A DNA stretch of 64,000 bases, from assembly GCA_041655765.1 (NCBI GenBank), contig JBBAEU010000001.1, positions 310,001 to 374,000 on the forward strand, given 5' to 3'. This DNA is from Brumimicrobium sp041655765 (lineage in GTDB: Bacteria > Bacteroidota > Bacteroidia > Flavobacteriales_D > Crocinitomicaceae). A program made the translations under genes and the position numbers. Shown here piece by piece: positions 26,924 to 35,184 of this stretch (position 1 is the stretch's first letter; every line of letters begins with the position of its first letter). The notes under the pieces are model-generated. The model made no database searches. It was not told the DNA's origin and saw only the letters and a list, made by a program, of their open reading frames with translations.

Positions 26924-29482
26924 ATGGAAGCAAAGTTTTCACCAAGAGTAAAAGATGTTATAAATTTTAGTCGCGAAGAAGCACTAAGATTAGGAAACGA
27001 TTATATTGGCGTAGAACATCTATTGTTAGGATTGATACGTGAGGGAGAAGGGTTAGCAATTAAAGTACTTAAAGAGTTTAATCTTGATTTGGAACAAATT
27101 CGTTATCAAATTGAGTCTTACCTATCTAAATCAGCAACACAATCTAACAACGCTAAAAATTTAACTAATATACCTTTGGTTAAACAAGCGGAAAAAGTTT
27201 TAAAAATCACCTATTTAGAAGCAAAAATATTTAGAAGTCCTGTGATTGGAACTGAACATCTTCTACTTTCAATTCTAAAAGATGAAAACAGTGTTGCTTG
27301 TAGAACACTGAATAAATATGGTATAATTTATAATAATGCAAAAGACGAAATCGAAGCAATGCTAGAAGAACAAAACCCGAAATTTGAATTTCCAAGTTCC
27401 AGCGATGACGAAGGAACAGGATTTGCTGGTGGCCCTGGCTCATCAGGTGGACAAAGAAAATCTGGCGAAGTTAAGTCAAAAACTCCTGTTTTAGATAACT
27501 TCGGTAGAGATTTAACCCGATTAGCTGAAAATGACCAATTAGACCCAATTGTTGGACGAGAAAAAGAAATCGAAAGGGTTAGCCAAATTTTATCCCGCAG
27601 AAAGAAAAATAATCCCATCTTAATTGGAGAACCTGGTGTTGGAAAAAGTGCAATTGCCGAAGGACTTGCTTTAAGAATTGTTCAACGAAAAGTGTCACGT
27701 GTTTTATTTGACAAAAGAATTGTTTCCCTTGATTTGGCTTCTCTTGTTGCCGGAACAAAATACCGTGGCCAATTTGAAGAGAGAATGAAAGCGGTGATGA
27801 CTGAAATTGAAAAAAATAGAGACATCATCCTATTTATTGATGAAATTCACACCATTGTTGGAGCTGGTGGAGCAAGCGGTTCGCTAGATGCTTCTAACAT
27901 GTTTAAACCTGCTTTGGCAAGGGGCGAAATTCAAGTAATCGGGGCTACAACACTTGACGAGTATCGTCAACACGTTGAAAAAGACGGTGCACTTGAACGT
28001 CGTTTCCAAAAAGTTTTGGTTGAACCAACCAGTAAAGAAGAAACCATCCAAATCCTTACAAATATTAAGGATAGATATGAAGACCATCACAACGTTACTT
28101 ATACGCAAGAAGCATTAGAAGCATGTGTGAGCTTGACAGAAAGATATATTTCAGACAGACACTTACCAGACAAAGCAATTGATGCTTTGGACGAAGTTGG
28201 TTCAAGGGTTCATATCACAAATATTAAAGTTCCTCAAATTATTATTGAAATTGAAAACAAAATCGAAATAGTAAAAGAGGAGAAGAATGAAGTAATTCGC
28301 TCTCAACAATACGAAAAAGCTGCTGAATTGCGAGACAGAGAGAAAAAACTTCTCGATGAATTGGAAGTAGAAAAACAGAAATGGGAAGAGGAAACAAAAA
28401 ATCATAAAATTTCTGTTACAGAAGATGATGTTGAAGAAGTTGTGGCAATGATGACAGGAATCCCAGTTCAAAGAATTGCAGAAAAAGAAAGCGGTAAGTT
28501 AGCCAAGTTAGCCAGCGAACTGAAAGGTAAAATTATCGGTCAAGACGATGCAGTAGATAAAGTAGCTAAGGCAATCCAAAGAAACAGAGCAGGATTAAAA
28601 GACCCTAATAAACCAATTGGTTCATTCTTTTTCTTAGGACCAACAGGTGTAGGTAAAACATTGTTGGCTAAAAAACTTTCTGGACTTCTATTTGATTCTG
28701 AAGATGCACTCATTCGAGTTGATATGTCAGAATACATGGAGAAATTCTCTATTTCTCGTTTGGTTGGAGCTCCTCCAGGATATGTTGGTTACGAAGAAGG
28801 TGGTCAATTGACAGAAAAAGTTAGAAGAAAGCCCTACTCTATTATCTTGTTAGATGAAATTGAAAAAGCTCATCCTGATGTCTTTAACTTATTACTTCAA
28901 GTATTAGATGATGGACATATGACAGATGGATTGGGTCGTAAAATCGATTTTAAAAATACCATTATCATTATGACATCTAATATTGGAGCGAGACAATTAC
29001 AAGACTTTGGTACTGGTGTTGGATTTGGCACTTCTGCAAAGTTAGCCGCTTCTGAAGATGACCAAAAAGCCGTTATTCAAAATGCACTTCGTAAAGCATT
29101 CTCTCCTGAGTTTCTAAACCGTGTGGATGACATGATTATCTTTAAACCACTTGATCGTGAAGATATTTACAAAATCATCGACATTGAGTTGGAAACCCTT
29201 TACAAAAGAATCGGTGAGTTAGGATATACCATAAAAATGGACAAAGATGCTAAAGACTTTATTGTCGATAAAGGATATGACAGTAAGTTTGGCGCACGTC
29301 CATTAAAAAGGGCTATCCAAAAATACATCGAAGATGTTTTAGCTGACGATATCATTAATGCTAGAGTTAAAGAAGGCGATACAGTTAATCTTTCTTTAAA
29401 TAAAGAAAAGGACGCCTTGATTTCTAAGGTTGTTAAAACAGGAAAGAAAACAACGGAAAATCCAAAAGAAGAAGAAAGTTAA
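26924..29482 (+). CDS. clpC: Clp protease ATP-binding subunit ClpC
   Basis: An 852-residue Hsp100 chaperone that unfolds substrates for ClpP. Domain order: Clp_N repeats (about 4-145), a Gly/Ser linker, AAA+ domain 1 with Walker A GEPGVGKS (235-242), a UVR-type coiled-coil segment (about 450-485) in the middle, and AAA+ domain 2 with Walker A GPTGVGKT (572-579), then the C-terminal D2-small domain. The UVR segment marks it as ClpC rather than ClpA or ClpB. ClpP and adaptor genes are not here. Divergent from gyrA; a hairpin follows. Confidence 0.95.
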   Translation: MEAKFSPRVKDVINFSREEALRLGNDYIGVEHLLLGLIREGEGLAIKVLKEFNLDLEQIRYQIESYLSKSATQSNNAKNLTNIPLVKQAEKVLKITYLEAKIFRSPVIGTEHLLLSILKDENSVACRTLNKYGIIYNNAKDEIEAMLEEQNPKFEFPSSSDDEGTGFAGGPGSSGGQRKSGEVKSKTPVLDNFGRDLTRLAENDQLDPIVGREKEIERVSQILSRRKKNNPILIGEPGVGKSAIAEGLALRIVQRKVSRVLFDKRIVSLDLASLVAGTKYRGQFEERMKAVMTEIEKNRDIILFIDEIHTIVGAGGASGSLDASNMFKPALARGEIQVIGATTLDEYRQHVEKDGALERRFQKVLVEPTSKEETIQILTNIKDRYEDHHNVTYTQEALEACVSLTERYISDRHLPDKAIDALDEVGSRVHITNIKVPQIIIEIENKIEIVKEEKNEVIRSQQYEKAAELRDREKKLLDELEVEKQKWEEETKNHKISVTEDDVEEVVAMMTGIPVQRIAEKESGKLAKLASELKGKIIGQDDAVDKVAKAIQRNRAGLKDPNKPIGSFFFLGPTGVGKTLLAKKLSGLLFDSEDALIRVDMSEYMEKFSISRLVGAPPGYVGYEEGGQLTEKVRRKPYSIILLDEIEKAHPDVFNLLLQVLDDGHMTDGLGRKIDFKNTIIIMTSNIGARQLQDFGTGVGFGTSAKLAASEDDQKAVIQNALRKAFSPEFLNRVDDMIIFKPLDREDIYKIIDIELETLYKRIGELGYTIKMDKDAKDFIVDKGYDSKFGARPLKRAIQKYIEDVLADDIINARVKEGDTVNLSLNKEKDALISKVVKTGKKTTENPKEEES

Positions 29483-29495
29483 GGTAATATGATAC

Positions 29496-29539
29496 AAAAA
29501 ATGTAACGAAGACTCATTGAAGTAATCGTTGCATTTTTT
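29496..29539 (+). terminator. Terminator after clpC
   Basis: A 14-bp inverted repeat with one wobble pair (29496-29509 with 29526-29539) followed by a T-run, 13 bases after the clpC stop. Good intrinsic terminator shape. Confidence 0.65.
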
Positions 29540-29569
29540 TAGTTATCGTTTCTAATTTTAAATTGTAAT

Positions 29570-30436
29570 ATGTCAAAATCTTATTATTTAATATTCACTT
29601 TTCTACTCATTACACAAACAACTATTTCTCAAAATTTAAATGGACCCGCGTTAAAGGATATCCCTCACGAAGTTTTTGTAAACGATGGAAAAAATGATTT
29701 TGATAAAATCTTTTATAAAGATGAAACAATTGAGAAACATGTGAGAATTTTACATGGGAATGCTGAAACTCCTCACGAATTATCGATTGAGAGCAACAGT
29801 TTTGATGATTATTGGAGTTATTATAAAAACAGCTGGCATTTAATCCGATTTAAAAAAGACCAAGAACCATTTTTAGTGTTCATAGGAAAAAGATCGCCTT
29901 TTGATGAGCGAGAATATGTTGAATTCTACAATCCTAGAAATCCTGTTGAAGAAGCAATCATTTACATTGCACAAGCTGTCCCATTGGCATATAAACGTCA
30001 TCCTTTCACGGGTGAACTCATCTTATATTTACACGAATATCCTTGCTGTGGATTTTCTAGCCATAATATACTTACCCTAAGACAAATTTATGATGAAATA
30101 AAATCAACCAATCGATTTTTTATCGGGCGAGATTTAGGAGATATGGTTGGTCCTTTCTTTCCAAACAAAGTGAAATTTGATAAAGAATATCATACGTTAA
30201 AAGAAAGAACTGAACTCAGATGGTCGCCCGCTGTTGTTGAAGAGAAAGCTTTTGTAGGTCGCACTGAATCAAACTTAATAATTCATTATGAAAAAGGCGC
30301 AACTTATAAAATACTACACGACAATGGAAATTGGTTGTTCGTTATATTTTACTCAGGTATCGCACATGAACTAAGCAAGGTTATGCATTACACCAACTTT
30401 CTTCACACAGGGGTTTACGGTTGGATTAAAAAGTAA
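29570..30436 (+). CDS. Exported protein with a C-terminal SH3-like region, unknown function
   Basis: A 288-residue protein with a signal peptide (residues 1-20, ending TTISQ). The middle has aromatic-rich beta segments and a CCGFSSHN motif near residue 162. The last 65 residues (YEKGATYKILHDNGNWLFVIF ... VYGWIKK) look like a bacterial SH3 domain, which often binds peptidoglycan or peptides. I do not recognise the whole protein. It stands alone between the clpC terminator and the CCA-enzyme promoter. Confidence 0.65.
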   Translation: MSKSYYLIFTFLLITQTTISQNLNGPALKDIPHEVFVNDGKNDFDKIFYKDETIEKHVRILHGNAETPHELSIESNSFDDYWSYYKNSWHLIRFKKDQEPFLVFIGKRSPFDEREYVEFYNPRNPVEEAIIYIAQAVPLAYKRHPFTGELILYLHEYPCCGFSSHNILTLRQIYDEIKSTNRFFIGRDLGDMVGPFFPNKVKFDKEYHTLKERTELRWSPAVVEEKAFVGRTESNLIIHYEKGATYKILHDNGNWLFVIFYSGIAHELSKVMHYTNFLHTGVYGWIKK

Positions 30437-30472
30437 AATTTATTTCATTTACCGAATTTCACAAAAGACGCT

Positions 30473-30480
30473 TATATTTG
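30473..30480 (+). promoter_or_regulatory. -7 element TATATTTG before the CCA-enzyme operon
   Basis: Full TAnnTTTG match ending 7 bases before the ATG, again implying a very short or absent leader. No clear -33 TTG. Confidence 0.45.
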
Positions 30481-30487
30481 CAAGCCA

Positions 30488-31915
30488 ATGAATTTTAATT
30501 ACAAAGACAAATTAAATCATCCTGTATTTAAGGTGACAAGTGAAATCGTTACCAATGAAGGATTGGAAGCCTATGTAATTGGTGGTTATGTTAGGGATTT
30601 AATCTTAGATAGACCAACCAATGACATTGATATTGTAGTTGTTGGGAATGGACTTGAACTGGCAGAAAAAGTTGCTGAAAAACTTCGCGTAAAAAGCGTT
30701 AACACCTTCAAATCATTTGGTACAGCTCATTTTGTTTATAAAGATTTAGAAGTAGAATTTGTTGGAGCGAGAAAAGAATCATATAGATATACATCAAGAA
30801 AGCCGATTGTAGAAGATGGAACTTTGGAAGATGACCAAAACAGAAGAGATTTTACAATCAATGCTTTGGCGTTGAACTTGAATGCAGACAAATATGGTGA
30901 TTTGGTTGATCCATTTAATGGATTGCAAGATTTAGAAGATAAAATTATTCGCACACCTCTTCAGCCTTCATCTACTTATTCAGATGATCCACTGAGGATG
31001 TTGCGTGCCATTAGATTTGCTACTCAGTTAGACTTTAAAATTGAAAACGAGAGCCTTAAAGCCATTTTAGATAATGCTGAAAGACTTCAAATTATTTCTC
31101 AAGAAAGAATTATTGATGAGGTAAATAAGATTATTTTATCAAAACAGCCTTCTCGTGGGTTTAAACTTTTATATGCAACAAAACTTCTTCACCAATTTTT
31201 TCCTGAAATGGCAAATTTGGCTGGAGTTGAAACTATAGACAATAAATCTCACAAAGATAATTTTTATCATACGCTTGAGGTTTTAGACAATATTTCTGAA
31301 GTTTCTGATAACCTTTGGCTAAGATGGGCAGCGATTATGCATGATATTGCGAAGCCTGCAACAAAAAGGTACAACCAAAAAGTAGGATGGACTTTCCACG
31401 GCCACGAAGACTTGGGAGCTAAAATGGTTCCCAAAATCTTTAAACGCTTAAAATTGCCTTTAGACTCCAAAATGCGTTATGTTCAAAAATTGGTTCGCTT
31501 ACACCTCCGCCCTATTTCGTTGGTTAAAGGAAATGTAACAGATTCGGCTGTGCGACGATTACTAAATGAAGCTGGAGATGACATTGACGATTTGATGAAA
31601 TTATGCAATGCTGACATCACTTCTAAGAATGAGTTTAAAGTTCGAAAATATCAAAACAACTTTAAAAAGGTTATTGAGAAATTACGCTGCGTAGAGGAAA
31701 AAGATAAAGTAAGAAATTTTCAGCCACCCATCGATGGAAATATTATTATGGAAACCTTTGATATTCAACCAAGAAGTGAAATAGGAACCATAAAAAGTGC
31801 AATTAAAGAAGCAATTTTAGAGGGAGAAATTCAAAATAACTTTGATGAAGCTTACGCAATGATGTTGAAAATCGGAGAAGAATTGGGGTTGAAAAAAAAG
31901 AAATCACTATCTTAG
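30488..31915 (+). CDS. CCA-adding tRNA nucleotidyltransferase with HD domain
   Basis: A 475-residue class II nucleotidyltransferase that builds or repairs the CCA tail of tRNAs. The nucleotide-binding motif IGGYVRDLIL (31-40) and the metal-binding Asp46 and Asp48 of DIDIV are present, followed by RRDFTINALA (119-128) and the head/neck helices. An HD hydrolase domain follows (IMHDIAKP near 284 and FHGHEDLG near 302), as in many bacterial CCA enzymes. First gene of an apparent five-gene operon reaching 34563. Confidence 0.92.
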   Translation: MNFNYKDKLNHPVFKVTSEIVTNEGLEAYVIGGYVRDLILDRPTNDIDIVVVGNGLELAEKVAEKLRVKSVNTFKSFGTAHFVYKDLEVEFVGARKESYRYTSRKPIVEDGTLEDDQNRRDFTINALALNLNADKYGDLVDPFNGLQDLEDKIIRTPLQPSSTYSDDPLRMLRAIRFATQLDFKIENESLKAILDNAERLQIISQERIIDEVNKIILSKQPSRGFKLLYATKLLHQFFPEMANLAGVETIDNKSHKDNFYHTLEVLDNISEVSDNLWLRWAAIMHDIAKPATKRYNQKVGWTFHGHEDLGAKMVPKIFKRLKLPLDSKMRYVQKLVRLHLRPISLVKGNVTDSAVRRLLNEAGDDIDDLMKLCNADITSKNEFKVRKYQNNFKKVIEKLRCVEEKDKVRNFQPPIDGNIIMETFDIQPRSEIGTIKSAIKEAILEGEIQNNFDEAYAMMLKIGEELGLKKKKSLS

Positions 31916-31938
31916 TAACAAAATTACGTAAAAACATT

Positions 31939-32499
31939 ATGGCTGGTCTCAATTTTAGAGTGTTATTGGATAGTGCGAAAAATCAAGATGTTTTTAGAGA
32001 TATTCTTATTTCTGACGAACTTAACTTTGAGCAATTCTATCTTGCAGTGTTGGATGCTTTTGGCTTTGAAAATGACCAAATGGCTTCGTTTTTCGTCAGC
32101 GATGAACAATGGGGAAAAGGAGAAGAAATTTCACTCTTAAACATGAATTTTGATAATTCAGACGAGGAAGTTGCACCCATTCAAATGAACCAAATTAAAC
32201 TCAAAGAACGAATCAAATCTCACATAACCAGATTTATATTGGTACACGATTTCTTATCTATGTGGATTTTCTTGATTGAATTACAAGAGACCAACGATTA
32301 TGATGGAGATACACCACAACTCCTCGTTTCTGTTGGAGAGATTTCGGAAGAGTTAAGAAATTCAAAGGAAAACAGAACGGATGATTTCCAATTTGAACCT
32401 GACTTTAATTGGGAAAAAGAGTTCGATGATGATGACTTTGATGATTTTGACGAATTTGACAACGACTTTTTTGAGGACATTGATGATTTTGATATTTAA
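31939..32499 (+). CDS. pRiA4b ORF-3-like protein with acidic tail
   Basis: A 186-residue protein whose first 140 residues fit the plasmid pRiA4b ORF-3-like family (FRVLLDSAKNQDVFRDILIS start, then ESMLxxFYLAVLDAFGFE-like helix). The fold is small and its function unsettled. The last 45 residues are almost entirely Asp, Glu and Phe (DDDDFDDFDEFDNDFF region), an unusual acidic tail that could bind a basic partner. The family name does not mean plasmid origin. It begins 23 bases after the CCA-enzyme stop and its stop shares one base with the next start. Confidence 0.72.
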   Translation: MAGLNFRVLLDSAKNQDVFRDILISDELNFEQFYLAVLDAFGFENDQMASFFVSDEQWGKGEEISLLNMNFDNSDEEVAPIQMNQIKLKERIKSHITRFILVHDFLSMWIFLIELQETNDYDGDTPQLLVSVGEISEELRNSKENRTDDFQFEPDFNWEKEFDDDDFDDFDEFDNDFFEDIDDFDI

Positions 32500-33212
32500 T
32501 GCATAAGAAAGACCCCATAGGCAATGCAATTTGGGATTTTCATAATGACTCCCATCCCGAGGATATTACTGTAAAAAGTGATTTTATGGAGGATGATTTC
32601 ATGCCGATTCACTATCTTTTTAGAAAATTTGACGACTTTCCTGAATTAGAAAAAATTGCAATGCAGTATTGTAAAGGCAAGGTTTTAGATATAGGAGCTG
32701 GTGCAGGACCACACACTTCTTATTTGTTAGAAAATGATTTTGATGTTTCTACAATCGAAATTAGTAGTGGGGCACATAGATATTTAAAAGAAACACTGCC
32801 AAAAGCGCAACATTTTCATGGAAATCTATACGATTTTCATAAAAAAGGGTTTGATACCATTCTTTTATTGATGAATGGCATAGGATTAGCAAATAATTTT
32901 AATAATATTGTTCCATTCTTAAAACATTTGGCAAATTTATTGAATGAAGATGGAAGAATTTTGTGTGAATCAACAGATGTTGCGGATGTCTTTAAGGATC
33001 AAGATGGCTCGATTTGGATTGATTTAAGCGTTCAGTATTATGGTGAGTTTAATTTTAAAATGATTTATAAAGAATCTGAAAGCGATTGGTTTACATGGGT
33101 TTATTTGGATCGAAAAAATTTCAAAAATTTTGCCAATGAAGCAGGCCTTACATTTGAAATATTATATGATGAAGATGAGGCATTTTTAGTTGAATTAAAA
33201 AAGAAAAAATAA
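32499..33212 (+). CDS. Class I SAM-dependent methyltransferase
   Basis: A 237-residue methyltransferase with motif I KVLDIGAGAGPHTSYL (61-76) and an acidic motif II ending in TIEIS (about 86-90). The substrate-facing half is not recognised. The ATG overlaps the previous stop by one base (TAATG), a sign of translational coupling, and the next gene starts 2 bases after its stop. Target unknown; small-molecule and protein substrates are both possible. Confidence 0.82.
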   Translation: MHKKDPIGNAIWDFHNDSHPEDITVKSDFMEDDFMPIHYLFRKFDDFPELEKIAMQYCKGKVLDIGAGAGPHTSYLLENDFDVSTIEISSGAHRYLKETLPKAQHFHGNLYDFHKKGFDTILLLMNGIGLANNFNNIVPFLKHLANLLNEDGRILCESTDVADVFKDQDGSIWIDLSVQYYGEFNFKMIYKESESDWFTWVYLDRKNFKNFANEAGLTFEILYDEDEAFLVELKKKK

Positions 33213-33213
33213 A

Positions 33214-34086
33214 ATGAAGTATTTAATTTTAGCATTAACTGTATTTTTTAGTTTTACAAGTAATCTATTTAGTCAAGACGAGGAAAAATCATCACTTTTA
33301 TGGGAAATCTCTGGGAAAAAAGTGAAATCTCCTTCCTATTTATTTGGTACCATGCACTTAATACCAAAAGACGATTTTTATTTTCCAGAGGAATTAAAAG
33401 AAAAAGTAACTTCAACAGATTTATTGCTAATGGAAGTTGCAGGTTTACAAGCACAATCTCAAGGCACTCAACTGATAATGTTGGAAGAAGGAAATTTATT
33501 CGATTTCTTTACTGAAGAACAATCTGATTCTATTTTTGTCGCTTTAAATGATTTATTTGGCTATACAGAAGAACAAGTAAAAATGATGTTTGGTAGTTTT
33601 AAACCATTTTTTCTTACTCAATTGTTTTCTTCAAAACAGTTTGGAGAAGCTCCAGAAAGCTACGAAATTACATTAGAGAATTTAGCTAAGTCAAATAACA
33701 TGAGTGTTGCAGGATTAGAAACCGTTGAAGAACAAATGGGTTTTATTAATGATTTAAGCCAAGATATGCAAGTAGAAATGGTGATGGCAGCCGTAAGAAG
33801 TGCTGGCGATGAGATGGATGAAGATACAAAAAAATTAATCGCTGCTTACACATCAAGAGATTTGGATCAAATTCATCAATACTTTATTGAATCGAGCGCT
33901 ACTTCTTCTGAAATTGAATCAAAATTATTAAACAATAGAAATAAAAAATGGATTGATCCGATTAAAAAAACAATCCGTAAAAACAAAACTTTTATTGCTG
34001 TTGGAGCGGCTCATTTACCAGGAGAAAATGGTGTTATCAATTTACTTCGTAAGGAAGGTTATACTGTAACTCCTATTCAATACTAG
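33214..34086 (+). CDS. TraB/GumN family protein, exported
   Basis: A 290-residue protein of the TraB/GumN (PrgY-like) family. A signal peptide (residues 1-20) precedes the first conserved motif, SYLFGTMHLI (41-50), and the last motif, VGAAHLPGENG (about 265-275), is intact. The two His-containing motifs are thought to form a metal-dependent active site, possibly a peptidase. Despite the names, nothing here links it to conjugation or xanthan synthesis. Co-directional with the methyltransferase (1-base gap) and the FKBP gene. Confidence 0.85.
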   Translation: MKYLILALTVFFSFTSNLFSQDEEKSSLLWEISGKKVKSPSYLFGTMHLIPKDDFYFPEELKEKVTSTDLLLMEVAGLQAQSQGTQLIMLEEGNLFDFFTEEQSDSIFVALNDLFGYTEEQVKMMFGSFKPFFLTQLFSSKQFGEAPESYEITLENLAKSNNMSVAGLETVEEQMGFINDLSQDMQVEMVMAAVRSAGDEMDEDTKKLIAAYTSRDLDQIHQYFIESSATSSEIESKLLNNRNKKWIDPIKKTIRKNKTFIAVGAAHLPGENGVINLLRKEGYTVTPIQY

Positions 34087-34110
34087 TTCCTTTAAAATCA
34101 AATAAAAACA

Positions 34111-34563
34111 ATGAGATACATCTTTTTATCTGTTTTGTTGTTGTTTCTTTATAGTTGTTCTGGCTATTCAGACGAGGATTTAGAAGCGTTTGACCAACAA
34201 ATCATCCATTATCTCGATTCCATGAATATCGAAATGGACAAAGACATTGAAGGAATGTATTACACCATCATAAAAGGAGGTGAAGGCGATGAATTAATTG
34301 GTTATAAAGATCAGGTTACATTTACTTACAAAGCTTCGTATTTGAATGGAGATGTTTTTCAGTATATCGACAAAGATAATCCCTTAACTTATCAAGTGAG
34401 TCAACTTATTTATGGTTGGCAAAATGCACTGATGATGTTAAAAGAAGGTGGTGAAATAAGCATCATTATTCCCCCACAGTTGGGCTACGGTCAAAAATCA
34501 ACAGATTTGATTCCTCCAAACTCTATATTAAAATATGAATTGACGGTTTTAAAAGTTGAATAG
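34111..34563 (+). CDS. FKBP-type peptidyl-prolyl isomerase lipoprotein
   Basis: A 150-residue lipoprotein (lipobox LYSC, Cys16) with an FKBP domain. The conserved strands are KDQVTFTYKASYLNGDVFQ, the VSQLIYGWQNALMMLKEGG region and the IIPPQLGYGQ pocket. It should fold proteins or act on proline bonds in the periplasm. The resemblance to GldI, the gliding-linked isomerase, is general. Last gene of the five-gene plus-strand operon; a second FKBP lipoprotein occurs at 58655-59116. Confidence 0.88.
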   Translation: MRYIFLSVLLLFLYSCSGYSDEDLEAFDQQIIHYLDSMNIEMDKDIEGMYYTIIKGGEGDELIGYKDQVTFTYKASYLNGDVFQYIDKDNPLTYQVSQLIYGWQNALMMLKEGGEISIIIPPQLGYGQKSTDLIPPNSILKYELTVLKVE

Positions 34564-34640
34564 ACAAACTCTAAAAATATCGAATTTTGTGTAGTCCTAA
34601 ATAAGCGTTACAGGTTTATACTACAAGTTTAAACAAATTT

Positions 34641-34674
34641 ATTAAGCTGGAGGAACTAGTTCCTCCAGCTTAAT
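34641..34674. terminator. 34-bp perfect palindrome, bidirectional terminator
   Basis: A perfect 34-base palindrome followed on the right by a T-run. It lies downstream of the FKBP gene and also encodes the last codons of the decayed transposase on the other strand (KLEELVPPA then stop). As RNA it would form a long hairpin with a tiny loop. It terminates the plus-strand operon and possibly the IS transcript. Confidence 0.75.
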
Positions 34675-35118
34675 TTTTTTATAAGTTTTCATCTTTATTT
34701 TTCTTTGCTTATGCATCTCGTTAGGTGTGTTTAAATGATTAGATTCATGAGGTCTGAAGCCATTATAAATAGCTATTGCATCTTTTATAACCTTTTTCAT
34801 TGTGAGTAAATCTATATCATACTCTTCGAGTAAGAACTCTTACTTTAAGATACCATTTATTCGTTCAGCTATTGCGTTTGCATAAGGATCATATTTTTCT
34901 GTCATACTAGGAATGATGTCTGCCTTAGATAACAATTCTTGGTAACTATCGCTACAATATTGTATTCCTCTATCCGAATGATGTATCAACTTTCCTTCAT
35001 AAGACCTATTTTTGATAGCCATCTCTAAAGCCCTTAGTGTTCCTGATGTAGCTAAACTATTCGATACATTGTATCCCATTATCTTTTTTATGTGTAACGC
35101 TATGTTAGGACGGGACAT
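34642..35118 (-). pseudogene. IS3-family transposase remnant (OrfB, truncated, in-frame stop)
   Basis: The minus strand encodes the C-terminal half of an IS3-family DDE integrase. HHSDRGIQYCS carries the second catalytic Asp, and YDPYANAIAERINGILK carries the Glu. An in-frame TAA (34840-34842) follows INGILK and replaces the residue before EFLLEEYD. After it the frame continues with MKKVIKDAIAIYNGFRPHES and ends KLEELVPPA at 34642. The N-terminal half, with the first catalytic Asp and OrfA, is missing, and the junction near 35118 abuts the hairpin of the next gene. The coding sequence is dead. A TGTAGTCC sequence at 34590 may mark the IS end, but no partner repeat was found. Confidence 0.85.
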
Positions 35119-35123
35119 AATGT

Positions 35124-35162
35124 AAAAAAGAGAGGATTATATTAAAATGTCCTCTCTTTTTT
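35124..35162 (-). terminator. Terminator of the von Willebrand D gene
   Basis: A 13-bp perfect inverted repeat (35124-35136 with 35150-35162) with a 13-base loop, located 22 bases past the stop of the minus-strand gene at 35185. The left arm begins with six A, so the minus-strand RNA ends in a U-run. Good intrinsic terminator. Confidence 0.7.
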
Positions 35163-35184
35163 ACTAATTAATTGTTAACTAAAT

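Noticed and set aside
31939..34086. Plasmid or conjugation origin for the pRiA4b-like and TraB-like genes
   Set aside because: The names are historical. Base composition and operon context match the chromosome, and no transfer genes are nearby.
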